A DNA stretch of 63,707 nt from Slackia isoflavoniconvertens (GCF_003725955.1 NZ_QIBZ01000014.1:1-63707), one strand, 5' to 3'; positions 16,804-26,221 are shown, counted from the first letter of the stretch. Translations and numbers: made by a program. The notes: generated by a model not told the origin, from the letters alone.

Positions 16804-19338
16804 ATGGATGTTACGCGACGCGATTTCGTGAAGGCTTCGGCGATTGCCGCGGCGATGGCGGCGGCGGGCGGCAGTCTGGCGGCATGCGCCAGCAAGTCCG
16901 ATGCGGGACAGCAGGGCGCGGGCGATACACAAACGCATACTGCAGTGTGTCGTTTCTGCGGCTGTGGCTGTGGCGTGCTGGTCGAGACGAAAGACGGGAA
17001 GGTCACGGCTGTCACCGGTGATCCCGACAACCAATCGAATCGCGGCCTGAACTGCGTGAAGGGCTATTATCTTGGCAAGATTCTGTATGGAAAAGATCGC
17101 CTGACTACGCCGCTTATTCGCGATGACGCTGGCACCAAGGGCACCGAAAGCGGCCTGCGTGAAGCTAGCTGGGAAGAAGCGCTTGAGCTCGTGTCGACCA
17201 AGCTGCGCGAAACATGGAAGAAAGACAAGAGCCGTCTGGCGTTTTGGGGCAGCGGCCAGCAACCCATTACGGAAGGCTACCTTACCGCGAAGTTCTGGAA
17301 GGCCGGCCTGCTTTCCAACAATATCGACCCGAATGCGCGCATGTGCATGGCGAGCGCCGTCGTCGGCTTCATGAACGTGTTCCAGACCGACGAGCCCGCC
17401 GGTTGCTATGAAGATTTCGACAATGCCGACGTTTTCATTACCTGGGGTGCCAACATGGCCGAGGCGCATCCGATGCTCTATTCGCGACTCACCGCGCATA
17501 AGCTTCAGAATGAAAGCGTTCGTCATATCGACATCACCACGATGAAAACCCGAACTTCGGCAAGCGCCGATAAGGTTTTGTTGTTCCGCCCGGGCACCGA
17601 CTTGGCCATTGCGAACTGCGTTGCGAACTACCTCATTCAGAATAAGAAATACGATGCCGATTTCGTGCGCGACCACTTGCAGTTCAAAATGGGCACCGAA
17701 AACATCGGCAACGCCTACGAGGATGGCTACGATAAAAGCGACCTGGGCAAATCGGTCGATAAAACCACCGCATGCACGTTTGAGGAATACGCCGCGCGTC
17801 TGGCGGACTATACGCTCGAGTACACGAGCGAGCTTTCGGGCGTTTCCGTCGAGGACCTTACTGATTTGTGCGAAGTGTTCGCCGACCCCGATTTGCGCGT
17901 GATGAGCCTGTGGACCATGGGCGTTAATCAGCACAATCGCGGTACGTGGATGAACCACAACCTACATAACATCCACCTGCTTTCCGGCAAGTACGGCAAG
18001 CCGGGCTCAACGGCATTTTCGCTCACCGGCCAGCCGAGCGCATGCGGAACGGCGCGCGAGGTGGGCACGTTCTGTCATCGCTTGCCGGCCGACCTCGTGG
18101 TGGCCAACGAGGCGCATCGTCGCTATACCGAAGCCGTTTGGAATTTGCCCGAAGGCTACCTCGACGAAATCAAAACGCCCGGCTATCACACGATCAAGCT
18201 CTTCCGTGAAATGTCGAAAGGCAACATCGATTTCCTGTGGAGCGCACACAACAACTGGGCGCAGTCTCTGCCGAATCTGACGCGTTTCTTGGGCGAAGAC
18301 GGCGAGCACACGGGTATTTTCGACACGTTCATCGCGGTAAACGAAGTGTATCCGACGCTTACGACCCAGTATGCCGACGTCGTTTTCCCCGTGGCAATGT
18401 GGGTGGAACGCGAGGGCCAATTCGGCAATGCGGAGCGCCGCACCTCGGTGTTCGAAAAGGCTGTGGAGCCTGTGGGCGATGCCAAGTGGGACGTGTGGGT
18501 GCTGCTCGAAGTCGCGCGTCGCGTGCTCGAAGGCGAAACGATTGACGGCGAAGATGCGTTCACGCGCTTGTTCGGTTTCATTTGGGATGCTGAAAAAGAC
18601 GACTTCAATGGTGATTCCCGTGAGGTCAACCGTGCGATTTGGGAGGAGTACCGCACGTTCTCGAACCCCGATTTGAACGAACGCGCCGCAGCCATCAATG
18701 CCGAAAAGAAGCTCAAGATGGAAGCCAAGCAGCTTGCTCCTTATGACGAATATCTGGCGCACCACGGCCTTACCTGGCCTGTGCGCGAGGTCGATGGGCA
18801 GTGGCTGCCCACCAAGTGGCGTTTTTCCGATGGCAAGCAGGCCGATGGCTATGACGAGGTCGGTATCGAGATGTATGGCGATAAGGGTCTTGCTGGCGGC
18901 ATGAGCTGGTACAAGAGCGCCGATCACAAGCCTTCGGTGGTCTTCCGTCCGTATGAGCCGCCGGCGCAGGAACCTTCCGCGGAATTCCCGTTCTGGTTCT
19001 GCACGGGCCGTTTGCTCGAGCATTGGCATACCGGCACCATGACGCGCCGCGTCGAGGAGCTCGACCGCGCGCTGCCCGAGGCCTTGCTTTCCATGAACGC
19101 CGACGACGCTGCCGCGCTTGGCGTAAACGACGGCGATATGGTGCAGCTTACGAGTCCGCATGGAACGATGCAGATCAAGGTGTCGCTCGCCGGTCGCGTT
19201 GAGCCTCCTTCGGGCATGGTGTTTGCGCCGTTCTTTGCGGCCGAAACGCTCATCAACCGTGTTGTGCAGGATTACTATTGCCCGCTTTCGAAAGAGACCG
19301 ACTATAAAAAGACGTGTGTCAGCATCAAGAAGGCTTAG
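16804..19338 (+). CDS. napA: Periplasmic-type nitrate reductase catalytic subunit NapA
   Basis: NapA reduces nitrate to nitrite with a bis-MGD molybdenum centre and one [4Fe-4S] cluster. The N-terminus has a Tat signal (TRRDFVKASA). The cluster motif CRFCGCGCGVLV with a downstream NCVKGYYLGK cysteine starts at about residue 45. The Mo-ligand cysteine lies in NARMCMASAVVGFM, followed by the typical DEPAGCYEDFDNADVF and GANMAEAHP blocks. The predicted length is 844 residues. The ATG at 16804 has GGAAGG upstream. Downstream napB, napD and napH follow closely. Confidence 0.95.
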   Translation: MDVTRRDFVKASAIAAAMAAAGGSLAACASKSDAGQQGAGDTQTHTAVCRFCGCGCGVLVETKDGKVTAVTGDPDNQSNRGLNCVKGYYLGKILYGKDRLTTPLIRDDAGTKGTESGLREASWEEALELVSTKLRETWKKDKSRLAFWGSGQQPITEGYLTAKFWKAGLLSNNIDPNARMCMASAVVGFMNVFQTDEPAGCYEDFDNADVFITWGANMAEAHPMLYSRLTAHKLQNESVRHIDITTMKTRTSASADKVLLFRPGTDLAIANCVANYLIQNKKYDADFVRDHLQFKMGTENIGNAYEDGYDKSDLGKSVDKTTACTFEEYAARLADYTLEYTSELSGVSVEDLTDLCEVFADPDLRVMSLWTMGVNQHNRGTWMNHNLHNIHLLSGKYGKPGSTAFSLTGQPSACGTAREVGTFCHRLPADLVVANEAHRRYTEAVWNLPEGYLDEIKTPGYHTIKLFREMSKGNIDFLWSAHNNWAQSLPNLTRFLGEDGEHTGIFDTFIAVNEVYPTLTTQYADVVFPVAMWVEREGQFGNAERRTSVFEKAVEPVGDAKWDVWVLLEVARRVLEGETIDGEDAFTRLFGFIWDAEKDDFNGDSREVNRAIWEEYRTFSNPDLNERAAAINAEKKLKMEAKQLAPYDEYLAHHGLTWPVREVDGQWLPTKWRFSDGKQADGYDEVGIEMYGDKGLAGGMSWYKSADHKPSVVFRPYEPPAQEPSAEFPFWFCTGRLLEHWHTGTMTRRVEELDRALPEALLSMNADDAAALGVNDGDMVQLTSPHGTMQIKVSLAGRVEPPSGMVFAPFFAAETLINRVVQDYYCPLSKETDYKKTCVSIKKA

Positions 19339-19351
19339 GGAGGGTCTGACG

Positions 19352-19765
19352 ATGAAGATTTCCAAAACGCGTGTGGGTATTGCGGTTGTGACCGTCGTGT
19401 TGGCTGTTGGCTGCGTGGCGGGTGCGGGTTGCGCGGCTCAGCAGCCCGAGCCGTCTAATGCGGTTGCCGGCACCGAAACCACGCCGAAGCTCATGCCGGC
19501 ACAGCACCAGAAATACGTCGATCGCACGGCGTATAAGTGCTATCGATGCCACGGTGCCAGCGTGCAGGGTAATCCTACGGCAAAAAATGCGGTTGCCATG
19601 CCGAATGGCCACTACGTGAACAACGACCCGTCGACATTCGAGCTCGATCCCATTCGCAACGAATGTCGCAGCTGCCATTCGGTTGATCCGAACAAGAAGC
19701 TCGGCGACGACGCGACCTATGAAGAGGCCGAAGTGGAAACCGGGCAGGAAGGGCTTGACGATTAG
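19352..19765 (+). CDS. napB: Small dihaem cytochrome c, NapB-like electron donor to NapA
   Basis: A 137-residue exported protein has two haem motifs, CYRCH and CRSCH, about 55 residues apart, as in NapB. The hydrophobic N-terminus contains two cysteines (AVGC and GAGC), so it is either lipid-anchored or cleaved. The ATG at 19352 follows GGAGGG by 8 nt. It begins 13 nt after napA, so the two are co-transcribed. Overall similarity to proteobacterial NapB beyond the haem sites looks low. Confidence 0.82.
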   Translation: MKISKTRVGIAVVTVVLAVGCVAGAGCAAQQPEPSNAVAGTETTPKLMPAQHQKYVDRTAYKCYRCHGASVQGNPTAKNAVAMPNGHYVNNDPSTFELDPIRNECRSCHSVDPNKKLGDDATYEEAEVETGQEGLDD

Positions 19766-19861
19766 CGTTCGCTTGGGAGCCTCGGGGGCCGAAACGTGCG
19801 GAGAAATGTGTGGGGCCTTCATTGCTGAGCTATTGATGGGTCATGTTTGAGGGGGATTCCG

Positions 19862-20110
19862 ATGACTATTTCAAGTTTGATTGTTGAATGCGCTCCCGAG
19901 GCGTGCGACGCCGTTGCCGCCGAGCTTTCTGCTCGCGATGGCGTGGAAGTGCATGGCATTGACGCAAAGCAAGGCAAAGTGGTGGTGACCGTGGAGGCCG
20001 ATGGTATCGATGAAAGCCATCGTATCGCGAGCGATTTTGTGAGCATCGATACGGTTCGTGGCGTCGATCTTGTTTACGCCAATTTCGAAGATGATAACTT
20101 GGGGAAGTAG
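19862..20110 (+). CDS. napD: NapD, NapA maturation chaperone
   Basis: NapD binds the Tat signal of NapA and delays export until the cofactor is inserted. The 82-residue product has the ferredoxin-like NapD pattern: MTISSLIVECAP at the start, VEVHGIDAKQGKVVVTVEA in the middle and VDLVYANFED at the end. The ATG at 19862 has GAGGGGG upstream. It lies 97 bp after napB and 7 bp before napH. Confidence 0.88.
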   Translation: MTISSLIVECAPEACDAVAAELSARDGVEVHGIDAKQGKVVVTVEADGIDESHRIASDFVSIDTVRGVDLVYANFEDDNLGK

Positions 20111-20117
20111 GTTTGCC

Positions 20118-20990
20118 GTGGCAAAGAAGCGTAAGGGGCGTTGGACGATTGCGCGCCGCGTGGTCCAAATTGTCGTAGCGATTCTTTTCTTCGTGCCGCT
20201 TTCCGCGGCGGGCTGGAGTGCTTTGGGGCTGGGTTTTTCTTCTCCCGAAGAGCCGCTTGCGACGCCGAGTGGGTTTGCTTGGTGGGGAAGTCTCTCGTCG
20301 TCGCATTTGTTCGGACTCGATTTGCTCGACCCCTTCGCTGCGCTGCAGGTTACGGCGGCGGCGAAAAGCGTTGCTTTTGCCGGTCTTGCTTGGGCGCTTC
20401 CTGTTTTGGTGGCTTACGGCATGGTTCGCGGGCGCGCTTTTTGCGGCTGGGCGTGTCCGGTGAACCTGCTGTGCGAGTTTGTCGATTGGCTTCGTGGTAA
20501 ATTGGGCATTGCGGTGCGCGAGCGCGCGGTTCCGCGCAAGGCGAAGGTCGGGATCGCGGCGGCGGTGCTTGCTCTTTCCGCAGTATGCAGCGTGCCCGTG
20601 TTCGAATTGGTGAATCCCATAAGCGCCGTGAACAAGGCCGTGCTGTTCGGCTCGTTTGCGGGGGTTTTCACGCTGGCGGCAATCGTGTTTGCGGAGCTAT
20701 TCTGGGCGCACCGCGTGTGGTGCCGCGCGTTGTGCCCTCTTGGCGGCATGTATGAAACGCTCGGTTGCGTGGGTTTGGTGAGCGTGAAGATCGACCATGA
20801 TTTGTGCGTGCATTGTGGCGCATGCCAGGCGGCGTGTCTGTGCGATCCCGAAATCCTTGACGATGTCCTTTCGGGCAAGGCAGGCCGTGTTGTCGCAGGT
20901 GATTGCATGCTGTGCGGGAAATGCGTGGATGTATGTCCGTATTCGGCCCTTAAAATTGGGTTCGCGTTGCCGAGGCATCCTGAGTTGTAG
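20118..20990 (+). CDS. napH: NapH, membrane quinol-linked Fe-S protein
   Basis: NapH passes electrons from quinol to NapG. Four to five membrane segments span about residues 15-210. The family cysteine motifs CGWACPVNLLCEF and CRALCPLGGMYE are present, followed by two C-terminal [4Fe-4S] motifs (CVHCGACQAAC and CMLCGKCVDVCPY). The GTG at 20118 is preferred because GGGGAAGTAGG precedes it and it clears napD; a longer frame would overlap napD. Confidence 0.9.
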   Translation: MAKKRKGRWTIARRVVQIVVAILFFVPLSAAGWSALGLGFSSPEEPLATPSGFAWWGSLSSSHLFGLDLLDPFAALQVTAAAKSVAFAGLAWALPVLVAYGMVRGRAFCGWACPVNLLCEFVDWLRGKLGIAVRERAVPRKAKVGIAAAVLALSAVCSVPVFELVNPISAVNKAVLFGSFAGVFTLAAIVFAELFWAHRVWCRALCPLGGMYETLGCVGLVSVKIDHDLCVHCGACQAACLCDPEILDDVLSGKAGRVVAGDCMLCGKCVDVCPYSALKIGFALPRHPEL

Positions 20991-21524
20991 GAGATATCTC
21001 GCGATTCATGCCGCGCGCGGGCTATTCTCGCTCGAAAGGCCATGAAGAGGTTCGTGGCTTTCGAGTGAGAACTACGTCTGAACGGCGTTGGGCTCTGATG
21101 CGGGAGCGCTCATGGTAGACGTGCGCTCAGGCGCGCCGCCTATGTGCCGCTCCCGAACGTTTCGGCGGGCGTTAATCGCGTCGCGCGACGCCGCGGGAAA
21201 ATGGTCAAACGATGTTGTTTCACAAATGAAGCAAAAACGCTACTACAACAAACGAACGCAGCCATTTCGGCGCCGGCTACGTCAAAATACTTAGTAAATC
21301 GGTATTTCGTACCTTGCAGACGAGGCAAAAACGGCCTCATATACGTAATTTGTTGTAATTTCCCCCCAAATGGGTGAGGGCTTTTTCGGCGGTTTTTCGG
21401 CGAACTGTGCTAAAGTTCTCGGAAGTATTTCGTGTACAGATTTACCAAGATGCCTTGGGCATCCCCTCCAACTTGTACACGGAATACGGGGAAGTGAAGG
21501 AAAGAAGAAAGAAAGGGGGTATCC
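20991..21524. other. Intergenic region upstream of the multihaem cytochrome
   Basis: No gene is visible. A stem-loop made of the arms TCTCGCTCGAAAGGCCA and TGGCTTTCGAGTGAGA (about 21027-21069, imperfect) probably ends the nap transcript. A second dyad CGGGAGCG/CGCTCCCG follows at about 21100-21156. Then comes an AT-richer leader ending in the palindrome at 21426-21486. Confidence 0.55.
21426..21486 (+). promoter_or_regulatory. 13-bp inverted repeat in the leader of the multihaem cytochrome gene
   Basis: TATTTCGTGTACA (21426-21438) is inverted with one mismatch at 21474-21486 and encloses a smaller hairpin GATGCC-TTG-GGCATC (21449-21463). The site ends 38 nt before the ATG. It could be a dimer-binding operator or a leader-RNA structure. 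Confidence 0.55.
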
Positions 21525-22244
21525 ATGGCTGAAGAAGAGAAGGTTGAAACGACCGAAGCTGCGGATACCAAAGCCGCCAAGAAGGGCAAGAAGAAGTGGC
21601 CCGTCGTTGTCGGTGTCGTCGCTGTTGTGATTGTGGCCGCTGGTGCGGGCTTCTGGGTTTGGCATGAGCAGCCGAGCTTCTGCGCCGCCATCTGCCACAC
21701 CCCGATGGACGCGTACCTCGAGACCTACGATTCCGGTAACTACGACAAGTATGGTAACGAGCTTACTTCTGAGGATCAGAAGAATTCCATGATGGCTTAC
21801 TCGCACAAGACCGAAGCTGGCACCACCTGCCTCGGCTGCCATCAGCCTGTCATTACCGAGCAGGTCACCGAGGGCATGAACTGGATTAGCGGCAACTATG
21901 AGGTCGCTGGCGAGAACAAGCAGGGCGAAACCGTCCTCGAGACCCGCGACATCAGCGAGCTCGTTGCTGCTCGTGGCGCTGAAGACGATGAGTTCTGCCT
22001 GAACTCCGGCTGCCACACCAACGCTGACGGTTCCGTCATGACCCGCGACGACCTCGTGGCTCTGACCGCCGACCTGTCCAGCACCCGCAACCCGCATGTT
22101 GCCCAGCACGGCGAGTACTCTTGCACTCAGTGCCACAAGGGCCATGCGCAGTCTGTGAACTACTGCTCCAGCTGCCACAGCGACGCTCCTATCCCGGAGG
22201 GCTGGCTCAACGCGACCGAGGCCAAGAAGGTTCAGACTCTCTAG
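21525..22244 (+). CDS. NapC/NrfH-like membrane-anchored multihaem cytochrome c
   Basis: The 239-residue protein has a charged N-terminus, one membrane segment (about residues 25-47) and five possible haem sites. Three are standard (CLGCH, CTQCH, CSSCH). The first is CAAICH (CxxxCH) and the third is CLNSGCH (CxxxxCH). This layout fits the quinol-oxidising anchor that feeds periplasmic reductases such as NrfA, NapA or the flavoproteins. It lies between the nap genes and the ccm genes. AAGGGGGT precedes the ATG. Which terminal enzyme it serves is inferred; one anchor may serve several. Confidence 0.82.
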   Translation: MAEEEKVETTEAADTKAAKKGKKKWPVVVGVVAVVIVAAGAGFWVWHEQPSFCAAICHTPMDAYLETYDSGNYDKYGNELTSEDQKNSMMAYSHKTEAGTTCLGCHQPVITEQVTEGMNWISGNYEVAGENKQGETVLETRDISELVAARGAEDDEFCLNSGCHTNADGSVMTRDDLVALTADLSSTRNPHVAQHGEYSCTQCHKGHAQSVNYCSSCHSDAPIPEGWLNATEAKKVQTL

Positions 22245-22314
22245 CCTGACGTTTTTATTGGCTACAACGCCTTGGGTACTGCAATCTGCGTAGTTTCCTG
22301 AAGCGCCATGGAAC

Positions 22315-22350
22315 AAAAGGACCTGCCATTTTTTGGCGGGTCCTTTTTTT
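22315..22350 (+). terminator. Rho-independent terminator after the multihaem cytochrome
   Basis: AAAAGGACCTGCC (22315-22327) pairs with GGCGGGTCCTTTT (22335 onward) and is followed by a run of T residues. It separates the cytochrome gene from the ccm operon. Confidence 0.9.
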
Positions 22351-22488
22351 GTATTCTTTAAAGTAGGAATGTCCTGCTCTTTTTGGTGTGGGGCCGCAAT
22401 GCCCGATGGGGCTTTATTGAGTTACGGGCGCGCGCGTGCGCGCAAGGGGAGCGGCTAGGAAGCGCCGCATGGAAAAGGAGCGAAGTAA

Positions 22489-23175
22489 ATGAACTCCAAA
22501 ATGAAGCGCAGGCTCATTGTGGTCACGGGCGTCATCGTTGTGGTGCTCGCGATTGTTCTGGCCATTGTTGGCTCGAGCGGCGCGGCGAAAACCATTTCGG
22601 TGAAAGACGCCCTGGAATCTGACCTCGCCGACGAGCGCGTGCAGGTTTCCGGCAACGTGGTCGACAACTCGTTTGCCACGGTTGACGGCGTGCTCACGTT
22701 CGACATTTACGATCCCGATGGGGGCGACCCGGCCCAGAAGCTCCACGTGAGCTATGACGGCGCGGCCTCTTCGACGTTCGGCAATGGCGTGACCGCTATT
22801 TGCACGGGTAAAATCGTCGAGGGCGAAGGCGGCCTTGAGCTCGTGTGCAGCGAACTCGTGACGAAGTGCCCCTCGAAGTACGAAAGCGCCACCGACGCGC
22901 TGAGCGTGACGAGCCTGCTCGACTATGGCGACTCCATCATCAACACCACTGTGAAGCTCAAAGGCACCGTGAAGGCCGGTACGCTTACCTCGGCCGCCGA
23001 AAGCGGCGAGCCGCGCTTCGTTGTCGTTGACGCCAGCGACGCCTCGCGCGAGATCGCGGTCGATTACGACGGCGCGCTTGCCGACGGCATCTCCGATGGC
23101 ACCTCGGTCGTGGTTACGGGCTCGCTGGAGGCTTCTGGCGCATTCAAGGCTACCGACGTCGCACAGGAGGGTTAA
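22489..23175 (+). CDS. ccmE: Cytochrome c maturation haem chaperone CcmE, CxxxY type with a second OB domain
   Basis: CcmE carries haem covalently from CcmC to the CcmF ligation site. After an N-terminal membrane segment (residues 8-28) an OB-fold domain (about 35-125) ends in TKCPSKY. This is the CxxxY variant known from Desulfovibrio and archaea, with cysteine replacing the usual haem-binding histidine. The protein is 228 residues, longer than usual, and residues about 140-225 look like a second OB-like domain without a haem motif. It opens the ccmEFAB operon; ccmF starts 3 nt after its stop. Confidence 0.85.
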   Translation: MNSKMKRRLIVVTGVIVVVLAIVLAIVGSSGAAKTISVKDALESDLADERVQVSGNVVDNSFATVDGVLTFDIYDPDGGDPAQKLHVSYDGAASSTFGNGVTAICTGKIVEGEGGLELVCSELVTKCPSKYESATDALSVTSLLDYGDSIINTTVKLKGTVKAGTLTSAAESGEPRFVVVDASDASREIAVDYDGALADGISDGTSVVVTGSLEASGAFKATDVAQEG

Positions 23176-23178
23176 AGC

Positions 23179-25497
23179 GTGTCTACTTTTGGTTTATTCG
23201 GCTTGGTCATCGCCTTCGCCGGCGTTGCCATTGGCTCTGTATGCCTGCTCGCTTCGCAGGCGCTTCGCGGCACTCGCCGCGCTTCTTCGGCCGACACGTT
23301 CGCATGGGCGGGCGCCGTGGCGCATATTCTTGCGTTCGTCGCGCTCACGTTCTGCTGCGGCCTGCTCGTCTTCTGCTTCATGACGGGCGACTTCTCTATC
23401 GAATACGTGCTGCTCGAGCATTCTGAGGCGGAAGGCGCGCTCGGCGTGCTCTATCGTTTTGCGGGCCTGTGGGCCGGCCGCGAGGGCTCGCTTCTGCTGT
23501 GGGCGTGGCTCATTTCGGCTTTCAATGTGGCCGTGGCCGTGCGCGTGATGAAGCACGACGAGCCCATCGATTGCATGGCGCTGCTCGTGTCGGGCCTCGT
23601 GCTCGTGGCGTTTGTGGCGGTTATGCTCTTCTCGGAAAGCAACATGCCCTTCACTGCGACTGCCGCGCCTTATATCGATTCCTCGGGCCGCCTCACGAAC
23701 ACGGGCTCCATGCAAGGCATGAACCCGCTGCTTGAGCACTGGGCGCAGGCCATTCACCCGCCTACGCTGTTCATCGGCTATGCGGGCCTTACCATTCCGT
23801 TTGCATACGCTATTGCGGCGCTCATCGTGAACGACCCTTCGAAGAAATGGGTCGAGCGCTCGAGCCGCTTCGCTATGATTTCGTGGCTGTTCTTGGGCAT
23901 TGGCATTGGCCTTGGCTGCGTGTGGGCCTACGTCGTGCTCGGCTGGGGCGGCTACTGGGGCTGGGACGCCGTGGAAAACGCCAGCTTGCTTTCGTGGTGC
24001 GTTGCGCTCGCGCTTGTGCACAGCTTCACCGTGTATCGCAAGCGCGGCGCGTTTAAGCGCTGGTCGATTATGTGCGCGTGCATCACGTTTGCGTTCGTCA
24101 TTACTGGCACGTTCATCACGCGCTCGGGCATCGTGCAATCGGTGCACGCCTTTGAGGGCGACCCCGTGTCGCTTGTGCTTTTCGGCGGCCTTATTGCGGT
24201 TTCGATGCTTGTGGGCGCCCTTGGCCTGTTCATTCGCTGGAAAAGCTTCTGCCCCGGCGAGAACGACGTTATGGAATCGTTCGCCTCGCGCGACGCCGCG
24301 TATTACTTCAACAACGTGATCATGATCGTGTTCACGGTGATTCTGTGCTACCTCACGGTGGCAAGCGCGCTGCCTTCGTGGCTGCCGTTTGGTGGCCAGA
24401 GCCTGTCTGCTGGCACGTACAACGCCATCGCGCGCCCGCTTGGCGTGGTGTACTGCGCGATCATTGCTGTGTGCCCGCTGCTTTCTTGGGTGAAAACCGA
24501 CCCCAAGACGTTCTGGAAGAAGGCGCGCATTCCCGCATTGTGCGCGGTTGTGCTGTTCGTCGGGCTTATGTCGTATTTCGTGACCACGCTCTACCCGGCG
24601 TATGACGCCATTATTCAGGCGGGCGGCACCGAGGCTGAAGAACTCGCCTCGGAAGGCCCCGTGTGGTACTACAACGGCATTGCCGTGGTGGGCTTCGCCG
24701 TGGCGAGCTTGCTGTTCTTCAACACGCTGTTCCTCATTGGCCGCACGGTTGGCGCGCGCGCAAAGGCCACGGGCAAAAACCCGGTGGCGGCGTTTTTCGC
24801 GAGCCTCGCGGCCGACGCCCCGCGTTTCGGCGGCTACATCACGCACCTCGCGATGTCCGTCATTTTGGTGGGTCTCATTGGCTCGTCGATGTATGTGACC
24901 GAGAAGGTCGGCTATGTCGATTTCGACCAAGATACCAACACGGGTGGCACGTTCACGATTGAAAACTACGAGCTTCGCTATGCGAACAACGAAGTGAATC
25001 AGACCTCGAACGGCAAGCAGATCGATTATTGCACCCAGTTTGAGGTGTACGACACAAATTCCGGCAGCTACATTGACACCGTGTCGCCTTCGGTGACGCT
25101 TCAGTCGGCTACACAACAGACCAAGCTCAACGCGAGCGTGATCAGCTTCCCCATGGAAGACTTGTTCGTGGTGTACCGCGGCGTAAACGATGCCGGCCAG
25201 CTGTCGATGGACGTGCGCGTGAACCCGCTCATCAGCTGGGTATGGGCCGGCTTTGCGATGCTCGTTATTGGCACCGGCCTTGGCGCATTCGGCCGTCGCA
25301 AGCCCTCCAATAAGGTGAAGGATGCAGCCCAGGCGCAAGCCGAAACTGCCAAGGGCGATGCTCGCGCGGAATCGGCTGCGGGCGAGGCTTGTGCGGAGCA
25401 GGTCGCGAGCAAGGCTGAAAGCGCTGCCGAGGCGGCGACCGATGCCGCGGCCGAAACCGTGACGGCGACCAGGCCGGCGGCAACGGCGGAAGCGTAG
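23179..25497 (+). CDS. ccmF: Cytochrome c haem lyase CcmF
   Basis: CcmF attaches haem from CcmE to apocytochromes. The multi-pass membrane protein shows the periplasmic tryptophan-rich WWD-type motif GWGGYWGWDAVENASLLSW (about residue 255) and conserved histidines (QAIHPPTLFIGY and later HAFEGDP). Length is 772 residues, including an Ala/Glu-rich cytoplasmic tail of about 70 residues not needed by the family. The GTG start at 23179 has GGAGGG upstream and follows ccmE closely. No ccmG or ccmH follows. Confidence 0.95.
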   Translation: MSTFGLFGLVIAFAGVAIGSVCLLASQALRGTRRASSADTFAWAGAVAHILAFVALTFCCGLLVFCFMTGDFSIEYVLLEHSEAEGALGVLYRFAGLWAGREGSLLLWAWLISAFNVAVAVRVMKHDEPIDCMALLVSGLVLVAFVAVMLFSESNMPFTATAAPYIDSSGRLTNTGSMQGMNPLLEHWAQAIHPPTLFIGYAGLTIPFAYAIAALIVNDPSKKWVERSSRFAMISWLFLGIGIGLGCVWAYVVLGWGGYWGWDAVENASLLSWCVALALVHSFTVYRKRGAFKRWSIMCACITFAFVITGTFITRSGIVQSVHAFEGDPVSLVLFGGLIAVSMLVGALGLFIRWKSFCPGENDVMESFASRDAAYYFNNVIMIVFTVILCYLTVASALPSWLPFGGQSLSAGTYNAIARPLGVVYCAIIAVCPLLSWVKTDPKTFWKKARIPALCAVVLFVGLMSYFVTTLYPAYDAIIQAGGTEAEELASEGPVWYYNGIAVVGFAVASLLFFNTLFLIGRTVGARAKATGKNPVAAFFASLAADAPRFGGYITHLAMSVILVGLIGSSMYVTEKVGYVDFDQDTNTGGTFTIENYELRYANNEVNQTSNGKQIDYCTQFEVYDTNSGSYIDTVSPSVTLQSATQQTKLNASVISFPMEDLFVVYRGVNDAGQLSMDVRVNPLISWVWAGFAMLVIGTGLGAFGRRKPSNKVKDAAQAQAETAKGDARAESAAGEACAEQVASKAESAAEAATDAAAETVTATRPAATAEA

Positions 25498-25507
25498 GGC
25501 GGCAGCT

Positions 25508-26221
25508 ATGGCAAACGCCATTGAAACGAAAAAGCTCACGAAGGTGTTCGGCGACCGCAAGGCGCTCGACAAGGTGTCAATCGAGGTGCCTGAAGGTGCG
25601 TTCCTTTCGATTTTCGGGCCGAACGGCGCTGGGAAAACCACGCTCGTGCGCACGCTTGCCACGCTTTCTCGCGCTACGTCGGGCACGGCGCTTGTGGCGG
25701 GGTTCGATGCGAAGGAAGAACCCGACAAGGTGCGCGAGCACATTGGGCTCATCTCGCACAACCCCATGCTGTATCCCGATCTTACGGCTATGGAGAACCT
25801 CATGTTCACCGCGCAGCTCTATGGCGTGGTGAACGCCGAGGAGCGCGTGCGCGAGCTTCTGCGCGCAGTTGAACTCGACCATCGTCGCTTCGATGTGGTG
25901 CGCACTTTCTCGCGCGGCATGACGCAGCGCCTTTCCATCGCGCGTGCCCTGATGAACGACCCTGATGTGGTGTTCCTCGATGAACCTTACGCCGGCCTCG
26001 ACCCCCATGCAGTCGAGATTTTCGACGGGCTCATCGAGCAGCTGCGCGACGGGCGAACCTTCATCATGGTGAGCCACGATTTGCAGAAGGGCTTCGACGT
26101 GTGCACGCATGCGCTCGTGCTCGCGCGCGGTCGCGTGGTGAGCTACGCGCCTAAGGAAGACATCGATTTCGAACAGTTCCGCCAGCTCTATCGCGAGACC
26201 GTGGGAATGGGGGTGGCGTAA
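25508..26221 (+). CDS. ccmA: CcmA, haem exporter ATP-binding subunit
   Basis: This is the ABC ATPase of the CcmABC complex that releases holo-CcmE. Walker A GPNGAGKTT, signature SRGMTQRLSIARAL, Walker B VVFLDEPYAGLDP and the switch histidine in VSHDL are all present within 237 residues. It begins 10 nt after ccmF, and its stop codon directly abuts the ccmB start. Confidence 0.92.
   Translation: MANAIETKKLTKVFGDRKALDKVSIEVPEGAFLSIFGPNGAGKTTLVRTLATLSRATSGTALVAGFDAKEEPDKVREHIGLISHNPMLYPDLTAMENLMFTAQLYGVVNAEERVRELLRAVELDHRRFDVVRTFSRGMTQRLSIARALMNDPDVVFLDEPYAGLDPHAVEIFDGLIEQLRDGRTFIMVSHDLQKGFDVCTHALVLARGRVVSYAPKEDIDFEQFRQLYRETVGMGVA

Noticed and set aside
23194-25809. An 871-codon open frame on the minus strand across ccmF
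   Set aside because: It is a shadow frame caused by high GC third positions. It has extreme His/Arg/Ala content and no motif, while ccmF on the other strand is a clear full-length family member.
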